DNA from: JAIVGV01 sp035295985
Lineage (GTDB): Bacteria > Acidobacteriota > Blastocatellia > Pyrinomonadales > Pyrinomonadaceae
DNA length: 8,231 nucleotides
Assembly (NCBI GenBank): GCA_035295985.1
Contig: DATHBT010000200.1
Span: 1-8,231 of the forward strand
Reading direction: 5' to 3'
Below, piece after piece: positions 1 through 4,783 of the stretch. Below the pieces are notes generated by a model. That model was not told where the DNA came from, did no database searches, and saw nothing but the letters and a program-made list of their open reading frames with translations. Within the stretch, counting starts at the first letter, position 1. Each line of letters opens with the position of its first letter. A program made the translations under genes and the position numbers.

Positions 1-54
1 CACCGACGGGCGGGGCGTGCTGCGCAGGCGAGGCGCGCCGCCCCGAACGGCCCC

Positions 55-85
55 GGCCGGCGCTCGTATGTGGGGAGCGCCGGCC
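55..85 (-). terminator. GC-rich stem-loop downstream of the enoyl-CoA hydratase gene
   Basis: Bases 55-65 (GGCCGGCGCTC) pair perfectly with 75-85, giving an 11-bp stem and a 9-base loop. The stem lies about 110 bases past the hydratase stop, in a gap (1-196) where I recognise no gene in any frame. It could end the minus-strand operon. It has no T-run on either side, so it is not a classical intrinsic terminator, and short GC palindromes arise easily in DNA of this composition. Confidence 0.3.
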
Positions 86-196
86 CGTGCCGCGGCGAGG
101 CGGCCGCTCCGCGTGAGTGGCGAACGGCGCGGTCGCCTCAAATTTCGAGTCGCGTGTGCGGGAGCAGCCCCGGAGTTTCGTGCGGGCTGACGCCGC

Positions 197-985
197 TCAT
201 TTCCCTTTGAACTGCGGCGCGTGTTTTTCGAGGAAGGCGCGCGTGCCCTCGCGCACGTCTTCCGTTGAGAAGAGGCGCGAGAAGAGTTCGGCTTCGAGTT
301 CTAAACCTTGTTCGAGCGGGAGACGAGAGCCGCGCGTGACGGCTTCGAGGCAGGCGCGCACGGCGAGCGGCGCTTGCCCGGCGACGAGCGAGGCGAGCGA
401 TTCGGCCTCGGCGAGCAGCCGGTCGGGTTCGACGACGCGGTTGACGAGGCCGAGGCGGTGGGCTTCGTCGGCCGTGAGCGCGTCGCCCGCGAGCATCGCG
501 GCCAGGGCGCGTCCGCGGCCGACGGCGCGCGCGAGCCTTTGCGTGCCGCCGTAGGCCGGGAGCGCGCCGAGTTTCACTTCGGGAAGGCTGAACGTCGCGC
601 CGCGCGCGGCGACGCGCAGGTGGGAGGCGAGCGCGAGTTCGCAGCCGCCGCCAGCGGCCACGCCGTTCACGGCCGCGACGACCGGTACGCCGCACAGTTC
701 AATCGCCTCGCACGCGCGTTGCCCGCGCCGCGCAGTCTCAAGCGCGCCCTCCTCGTCCAGTCCCGTGAGATCGCCTATGTCTGTGCCGGCGCAGAACGCC
801 TCGCCTGCGCCGGTGAGGATGACCGCGCGCAACTCCGGACGCGCGCCGAAAGACGAGAAGAGTTCCGCCAGGCGTTCGAGCATCGCGCGCGTGAGCGCGT
901 TGCGGCGCGCGGGGCGGTCGAGCGTGACGAACACGAACGCCCCGCGCTCTTTTACTCTGACATGCTGTGCCGGTTCGTCGGTCAA
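197..985 (-). CDS. Enoyl-CoA hydratase/isomerase (crotonase family)
   Basis: This 262-residue protein has the usual length of a single-domain crotonase. The family generally hydrates trans-2-enoyl-CoA to 3-hydroxyacyl-CoA in the cytoplasm. Both oxyanion-hole segments are visible: the FCAGTDI stretch at residues 64-70 and NGVAAGGGCELALA at 107-120. Two acidic residues, Glu116 and Glu136, are 20 apart, the same spacing as the catalytic Glu144/Glu164 pair of rat mitochondrial hydratase. This supports a true hydratase over another crotonase activity. The proposed TTG start overlaps the stop of the upstream hydrolase as TTGA, which suggests translational coupling. No strong ribosome-binding site is visible and no in-frame ATG offers a better start. 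The stop is TGA. With the nearby dehydrogenase it would cover two successive beta-oxidation steps. The exact acyl-chain substrate cannot be read from the sequence. Confidence 0.9.
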   Translation of the reverse strand: MTDEPAQHVRVKERGAFVFVTLDRPARRNALTRAMLERLAELFSSFGARPELRAVILTGAGEAFCAGTDIGDLTGLDEEGALETARRGQRACEAIELCGVPVVAAVNGVAAGGGCELALASHLRVAARGATFSLPEVKLGALPAYGGTQRLARAVGRGRALAAMLAGDALTADEAHRLGLVNRVVEPDRLLAEAESLASLVAGQAPLAVRACLEAVTRGSRLPLEQGLELEAELFSRLFSTEDVREGTRAFLEKHAPQFKGK

Positions 986-1866
986 GCGGTCTGCCAGCGC
1001 GACTGCGGGACTTCGAAGTCGTAGGTCTCACCGTGGCTGAGGTAGATCATGCGCTCGGCTAACCCTGCGGCCTCGGCCGCGCGCTTGAAATCTTCGAGCG
1101 GCGACTTGAAGACCTCGTAGTCGTTGTAGTGGATCGGAATCACCTTCTTCGGGTTGACGATGCGGACGGCCTCGACGCCCTGCTCTGCGTCCATCGTCAG
1201 CAGTATCCCCATGATGGTCGTGCCGCCGAGGTGCTAGAGGCCGAGGTCTATGTCCGGGTATTTTCGGGGAATCTCTTTCAGCTCGTCGAAGACGAGCGTG
1301 TCGCCGGTGATGTAGAGGCGCAGCACCGTTCTGCCGGCCGCGTTCTCGAACTCAAGCATGCTGCCCATCACGGGCGGCAGGAACTTCTCGACGACGGGCG
1401 GCCCGTGCCGGCCCGGCATCGAGGAGACGCGCACGCGAGCGCCGTTCTTCTCGACCGTAACATTCTGCCAGGTGTCCAGAGCGACGGGCGCGGTGAAGCC
1501 CTTGTCGCGAAGTTCGGAGGCGGCGTGCTCGGTCGTGACGATGGGCACGTCCTTGCGGAGCTTCTCTTCGGCGACGCGGTCGAAGTGGTCGCCGTGGTAG
1601 TGCGAGAGGACGACGAAGTCGAGCGGGGGCAGTTGCTCGATGTCGAGCGCGGGGTTGGTCAAACGCTCGGCCGTCAGCCCGTAGCCTAAATGGACGTGAT
1701 CGCCCGCGTGCAGGAAGTTCGGGTCGGTGAGCACGGTGAAGCCCGCGTAGCGCAGGATCACGGTCGCAGTCCCGACGAAGAAGATCGACCCCGCGCCGAA
1801 CTCAGGACTCGCGCCGCCCTCCGCCGGGAGCGTCAACACTTTCGACTCTTTCGCCTCTTCGCTCAT
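982..1866 (-). pseudogene. Metallo-beta-lactamase-fold metal-dependent hydrolase, interrupted by an in-frame TAG
   Basis: The reading frame holds a complete UlaG-like metallo-hydrolase of about 294 codons, but a TAG at 1234-1236 splits it. The first part (1866-1237, 210 residues) carries the metal-binding motif SHYHGDHFD (His89, His91, Asp93, His94), a later histidine in MPGRHGP and the aspartate of ITGDT. The second part (1233-982) is in the same frame and carries the expected ending, HLGGT followed by PIHYNDY with another likely metal-site histidine. No base is gained or lost, and both halves keep normal coding character. The ATG at 1866 is preferred over the adjacent GTG at 1869 because it lies 7 bases after a GGGG ribosome-binding core. 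The family hydrolyses varied substrates; the one here is unknown. The truncated product would lack its last 84 or so residues and probably be inactive. A sequencing error, a recent nonsense mutation or programmed readthrough are all possible. Confidence 0.85.
1234..1236 (-). other. In-frame amber (TAG) codon inside the hydrolase frame
   Basis: Read on the minus strand, the codons run GGC CTC TAG CAC CTC GGC GGC. Residues on both sides (DIDLGL before, HLGGTT after) match continuous family sequence. A single base change from TTG (Leu), TGG (Trp) or CAG (Gln) would give this codon. The neighbouring dehydrogenase gene ends in TAG, so TAG is used as a normal stop in this genome. Confidence 0.9.
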
Positions 1867-1873
1867 CACCTTT

Positions 1874-1880
1874 CCCCTTT
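1874..1880 (-). promoter_or_regulatory. Ribosome-binding site of the hydrolase gene
   Basis: The minus strand reads AAAGGGG. Its last G is 7 bases before the ATG at 1866 and only 4 before the GTG at 1869. The spacing favours the ATG. Confidence 0.6.
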
Positions 1881-1935
1881 CTCGTCGCTTCAGGAAATTT
1901 TGCCCGGCAGCTTAACGCAGAAAGGGGCGTGGCGC

Positions 1936-1981
1936 GCGGGGCGACAAGTAACAAGAGTGCGGAGTTTTCTTGTCGCCCCGC
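1936..1981 (-). terminator. Perfect 13-bp inverted repeat between the dehydrogenase and hydrolase genes
   Basis: GCGGGGCGACAAG at 1936-1948 is matched exactly by its reverse complement at 1969-1981, with a 20-base loop. It begins about 20 bases past the dehydrogenase stop, where a terminator or operon-internal RNA-stabilising hairpin would be expected. On the minus strand the stem is followed by a GC-rich stretch, with TTT only about 14 bases later, so classical intrinsic termination is doubtful. It may instead set the relative expression of the two genes or belong to a dispersed palindrome family. Confidence 0.45.
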
Positions 1982-2002
1982 CGCGGCGCGTACGCGTGCG
2001 TA

Positions 2003-2893
2003 CTAAACGAGGTTCATCGGCACGGGGTTCTTCGGGTCCGTGTAGTCGTAGAAGCCGCGGCCCGTTTTGCGGCCGTAGAGGCCGGCCAGGACCATGCGCT
2101 TCAGAAGAGGTGGGGGGGCGAAGCGGCGCTCGCGGAACTCCGTGAACATGATCTCGGCGATGTAGTAGGTGGTGTCGAGGCCGACGAAGTCTAAGAGCGT
2201 CAGCGGCCCCATCGGGTGGCCGCAGCCGAGCTTCATGCCGTTGTCGATGTCGACGATGGAGCCGACGCCCTCTTCGAGCGCGCGGATCGAATCCAACAGG
2301 TAGGGGACGAGCAGGCGGTTGACGATGAAGCCGGAGCGGTCGTCGGCGCGCACGGGCACCTTGCCCAGTCGCTTGCCGAAATCGACGGCCGTCTCGTAAA
2401 CCTGCTCGTCCGTCAAGATCGTGCGGACGACCTCGACGAGCTTCATCAGCGGCACGGGGTTGAAGAAGTGTAGGCCGATGAAGCGCTTCTGACGCTCGGC
2501 GGAGGTGGCCGTCATCATTTCGGTGATCGAGAGCGAAGAGGTGTTCGAGGCGAAGATGGTGTCCGGCTTACACAGCTCGTCGAGTTGCCGGTAGGTCTCG
2601 CGCTTGGTGTCGAGGTTTTCGATGATGGCCTCGACGATGATGTCGCAGTCCGAGAGGTCTTCGAACTTCGTCGTGCCCGACAGCCGGCCGCGAATTTCTG
2701 TCTGCTGCTCGGCCGTGATCGTCCCCTTCTCGGCGAACTTGCCCAGAGACTTCTCTATCCCCCGGAAGCCGCGCTCGCACAGCTCGTCCGAGACTTCGCG
2801 GACGACGACCTGGAAGCCCGCGGTGGCGGCCGTCTGCGCGATGCCCGATCCCATCAGCCCGCAGCCGAGCACGCCGACCTTCTTGATCTCCAT
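2003..2893 (-). CDS. 3-hydroxyacyl-CoA (3-hydroxybutyryl-CoA) dehydrogenase, short stand-alone form
   Basis: This 296-residue cytoplasmic enzyme should oxidise (S)-3-hydroxyacyl-CoA to 3-ketoacyl-CoA with NAD+, or run in reverse. It is the free-standing Hbd/PaaH type and is not fused to a hydratase. The N-terminal Rossmann fold shows GxGxxG at residues 10-15 (GCGLMG). Alignment with human HADH places the catalytic set at Ser119 (in SNTSS), His142 and Glu154 (in LHFFNPVPLMKLVEV) and Asn192. The His-Glu spacing of 12 and His-Asn spacing of 50 equal those of the human enzyme. The C-terminal dimer domain (about 185-285) is complete, with HPMGPLTLLDFVGLD and GRKTGRGFYDY. The ATG start has GGGAG 11 bases upstream; the stop is TAG. 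Chain-length preference cannot be told. It shares a strand with the hydratase at 197-985, separated by the broken hydrolase. Confidence 0.95.
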   Translation of the reverse strand: MEIKKVGVLGCGLMGSGIAQTAATAGFQVVVREVSDELCERGFRGIEKSLGKFAEKGTITAEQQTEIRGRLSGTTKFEDLSDCDIIVEAIIENLDTKRETYRQLDELCKPDTIFASNTSSLSITEMMTATSAERQKRFIGLHFFNPVPLMKLVEVVRTILTDEQVYETAVDFGKRLGKVPVRADDRSGFIVNRLLVPYLLDSIRALEEGVGSIVDIDNGMKLGCGHPMGPLTLLDFVGLDTTYYIAEIMFTEFRERRFAPPPLLKRMVLAGLYGRKTGRGFYDYTDPKNPVPMNLV

Positions 2894-2946
2894 CGTCTGA
2901 AATTCTCCCTGTCAGAAATTTTTAGCGTTTGAAAGGCGGGAACACT

Positions 2947-2974
2947 TTTAGATGAACCGCGCGGGGGTTTGCAA
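2947..2974 (-). promoter_or_regulatory. Weak candidate promoter of the dehydrogenase gene
   Basis: On the minus strand, TTGCAA (2974-2969) and TCTAAA (2952-2947) are separated by 16 bases. Each matches 4 of 6 consensus bases. It would give a leader of about 45 bases. It lies at the edge of the only AT-richer patch in the gap between the rhomboid and dehydrogenase genes. Confidence 0.25.
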
Positions 2975-3033
2975 GCGCGCCGCGGTCGGCCGGGCCGGCT
3001 GCGCCGCAGGGTCTTACTTAACTTCTTCCCATC

Positions 3034-4425
3034 TCACTTCTTCTCGCCGCCGCGCTGCTGCTCGGCGTTCGGCCCGGACTCGCCTCGTTGCGGCGGCTGT
3101 TCGCCCGTCGCTTCCGGCGAGGGTTCTTCGCGCAGCCCGATGCCGAAATTGTGCCCCTCGTTCTTCACCCAGCCGTCGGCGCGCTCCTCCCAGCTCTCGA
3201 AGTCCTCGACCAGCTTCGCCTTCGACTCCTGCCCCTGCCGCGAGGCGCGCTCCTGCTCGGGTTGTCGCGCGTAGTCGCGTGCGCGCGAGACCAAGGTCTT
3301 CAACTCCTGAAGCAGTTGGCCGGACTGCGCGTCGAGCGCGGGGGCGCGGTCGAGTTTTTCGAGCGCGCGGTCGGCCGTCTCCGCGTCGCCGTCCTTGAGC
3401 GCCTTGGCGAAAGCCGCCTGCCCCTCGTTGTGCGCCTCGATGAAGAGTGCGACGGACTGTGCGTTGCCCGCGAGGCGCTGGGACGCGGCGCGGCTGAGCG
3501 CGGGCGCGGGGCCGTCGAAGTGACGCACGACCTCGCCGAATCCGACGACGACGAGCGCGAGCGCGACGATTTGCAGGGCGTGCCAGGCGAAGGCGACCGA
3601 GGCTTTCTGGCCGGGCCGCTTGTAGCCGACGAAGAGCGCGAGCACCGCGCCCGCCGCGAAGCCGCCGAGGTGCGCGGCGTTGTCGATGAAGGGGATCGTG
3701 TAGCCGATGGCGAGGTTGAGCAGGATGGTCGGCAGCATCCCCAAGCCGAAGGCGCGCTTGAACCCTTCGGGCAGCTCGTGGCGGAATTTGATGCCGAAGA
3801 CGAAGAGCACGCCGACCAAGCCGAAGAGCGCGCCCGAAGCGCCGGCCGAGGGGCCGTCGCCGCCGCGGAAGAGGAAGCGCCCCAGGAAGCCGGGCTGCCC
3901 GCCGACGCTCGAAGCCAAGTAGCTCGCCGCCACGCCCGCTATCCCCGTCATGATCCAGAAGAAGACGAAGCGCGCCGATCCGTAGAGGCGCTCGACGTAG
4001 GGGCCGAGGATGAAGAGGCTGTACATGTTGACGATCAGGTGCAGCCAGCCGATGTGTATGAAGACGGGCGTGACCAGCCGCCACCACTCGCCGTTGTTGA
4101 TGCGCGAGTTGAACTTCGCGCCGTAGGCCCGCAGCACCTCGAAGTTCTCCGTCCCGCCCGACAGGTACATCAGGAGGAAGACGAAGACGTTGGCGGCGAG
4201 GAAGACGAAGGTGAACGTGGCGGGCCGCGTCAGTATGGCGCGCGCGAAGCGTACGGTCTCCGGGTCGTAGCGCGGCTGCGCCTGCGACGGCTGACGCTGC
4301 ACGGCCGCCCCGGCGGGCGCGCCGCAGACGTGGCAACTGGTCTCGCCCGCGCCCGTGATCGCGCCGCAGTTGCGGCACAGGCCGGGCCGCCCGGCGGGCG
4401 ACGCCTCTGCTCTCGGCTCGTCCAA
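3034..4425 (-). CDS. Rhomboid-family intramembrane serine protease with N-terminal zinc ribbon and long C-terminal tail
   Basis: This 463-residue inner-membrane protease would cleave transmembrane segments of other proteins; its substrate is unknown. Residues 17-34 form a CxxC...CxxC zinc ribbon (Cys17, 20, 31, 34). The rhomboid core follows: a first membrane segment near 69-90, a loop with EWWRLVTPVFIH (113-124), His129 and Asn133 as likely oxyanion residues, the GASG box with catalytic Ser197, and catalytic His252 in HLGGFAAG. A further hydrophobic segment at about 282-298 makes a 6+1 layout. Residues 300-463 are soluble, charged and probably helical, ending in a Pro/Glu/Gln-rich tail, and are much longer than in minimal rhomboids such as GlpG. 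The TTG start is supported by GGGGAG 6 bases upstream; the stop is TGA. The same-strand gap to the next gene is 140 bases. The protease call is firm; the role of the ribbon and tail is not known. Confidence 0.93.
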   Translation of the reverse strand: MDEPRAEASPAGRPGLCRNCGAITGAGETSCHVCGAPAGAAVQRQPSQAQPRYDPETVRFARAILTRPATFTFVFLAANVFVFLLMYLSGGTENFEVLRAYGAKFNSRINNGEWWRLVTPVFIHIGWLHLIVNMYSLFILGPYVERLYGSARFVFFWIMTGIAGVAASYLASSVGGQPGFLGRFLFRGGDGPSAGASGALFGLVGVLFVFGIKFRHELPEGFKRAFGLGMLPTILLNLAIGYTIPFIDNAAHLGGFAAGAVLALFVGYKRPGQKASVAFAWHALQIVALALVVVGFGEVVRHFDGPAPALSRAASQRLAGNAQSVALFIEAHNEGQAAFAKALKDGDAETADRALEKLDRAPALDAQSGQLLQELKTLVSRARDYARQPEQERASRQGQESKAKLVEDFESWEERADGWVKNEGHNFGIGLREEPSPEATGEQPPQRGESGPNAEQQRGGEKK

Positions 4426-4431
4426 ACAGTT

Positions 4432-4437
4432 CTCCCC
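4432..4437 (-). promoter_or_regulatory. Ribosome-binding site supporting the rhomboid TTG start
   Basis: The minus strand reads GGGGAG, then 6 bases, then TTG at 4425. This spacing is near ideal and fixes the start at a non-ATG codon. Starting here also keeps the complete zinc ribbon. Confidence 0.65.
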
Positions 4438-4471
4438 GGCCCTGACGGTCTCTCCGACCGCGGGCGCGACG

Positions 4472-4514
4472 CGCGGCCGTCGCTCGCGCGAGGCCGCGAG
4501 CGGCGCGCGCCGCT
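4472..4514. repeat. Palindromes in the predicted rhomboid mRNA leader
   Basis: This stretch holds a perfect 16-base palindrome (4499-4514, AGCGGCGCGCGCCGCT), a 10-base palindrome (4483-4492) and a 7-bp stem (4472-4478 with 4492-4498). They lie between the predicted promoter and the start codon, so the RNA leader could fold strongly. The region is almost entirely G and C, so chance self-complementarity is a real alternative. Confidence 0.4.
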
Positions 4515-4563
4515 GCGGTCAGTCGGCCAACAAACCTCTCCGGCGTTAATCGTTTCTTACGCG

Positions 4564-4592
4564 ATTCTACCGGAAGCGACAGGGAGTGTCAT
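4564..4592 (-). promoter_or_regulatory. Sigma70-like promoter for the rhomboid gene
   Basis: On the minus strand, ATGACA (4592-4587) and TAGAAT (4569-4564) are separated by exactly 17 bases. Each hexamer matches 5 of 6 consensus positions. It lies in a locally AT-richer patch of an otherwise very GC-rich gap. Transcription would begin near 4557, giving a leader of about 130 bases before the TTG start. This suggests the rhomboid gene starts its own transcript and is not only read through from the thioredoxin-NHL gene. Confidence 0.6.
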
Positions 4593-4666
4593 GCGAGCGC
4601 CGCCGGAGCGATGTGAGAGGAGCGGCGCGCGCTCGAAGATGAGAAGCCGGGCGCGACGCGCGGCGA

Positions 4667-4717
4667 AAAGCGGAAGGCGACAGATCGTTTAGCTGATGAC
4701 CCGCCGCCTTCCGCTTT
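4667..4717 (-). terminator. 13-bp inverted repeat downstream of the thioredoxin-NHL gene
   Basis: AAAGCGGAAGGCG at 4667-4679 is matched exactly by its reverse complement at 4705-4717, with a 25-base loop. On the minus strand the stem runs into TTTTC, a short T-run, about 65 bases past the thioredoxin-NHL stop. This is a plausible though weak intrinsic terminator. The 4705-4717 arm consists of the last repeat words of the adjacent array, so the hairpin is made of repeat sequence. Confidence 0.45.
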
Positions 4718-4783
4718 CTTAACTTCCGCTTTCTTAACTTCTGCCTTCTGCCTACCGCTTACGGCTCACCGCTCACTGTTCAC
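4705..4783 (-). repeat. Degenerate heptamer-phased tandem array starting at the thioredoxin-NHL stop codon
   Basis: Read on the minus strand from 4783, the sequence splits into consecutive 7-base words: GTGAACA (4783-4777), GTGAGCG, GTGAGCC, GTAAGCG, GTAGGCA, GAAGGCA (4748-4742). Next comes an exact 15-base repeat made of GAAGTTAA plus GAAAGCG, present twice (4741-4727 and 4726-4712), and a final GAAGGCG (4711-4705). The first word contains the TGA stop of the upstream gene. No other function is visible in the array. With the promoter, palindromes and inverted repeat, it accounts for most of the 354-base gap at 4426-4779. The rest (about 4593-4664) shows nothing I can name. Confidence 0.75.

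Noticed and set aside
114..128. GAGTGGCGAACGG, which resembles a stretch near the 5-prime end of 16S rRNA
   Set aside because: The match stops after 13 bases and none of the flanking rRNA sequence is present, so it is a chance match.
1..196. Possible partial gene at the left edge in the plus frames
   Set aside because: The open frames are short, Arg/Pro/Gly-rich and unlike any protein I know, and the region holds a palindrome. I see no gene here.
1210..1212. ATG after the amber codon as an independent gene start
   Set aside because: It has no good ribosome-binding site, and the 76-residue product is plainly the C-terminal end of the hydrolase fold with no metal-site motif of its own.
3014..4378. 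A 454-codon minus-strand frame overlapping the rhomboid gene
   Set aside because: It is the +1 shadow of the rhomboid gene, Arg/Pro/Ala-rich and without membrane segments or motifs. The real frame has Ser/His catalytic residues and a good ribosome-binding site.
3088..4692. A 534-codon open frame on the plus strand opposite the rhomboid gene
   Set aside because: It is rich in Arg, Glu, Ala and Val and resembles no protein. It mirrors the rhomboid gene in a GC-rich sequence where antisense frames rarely meet stops.
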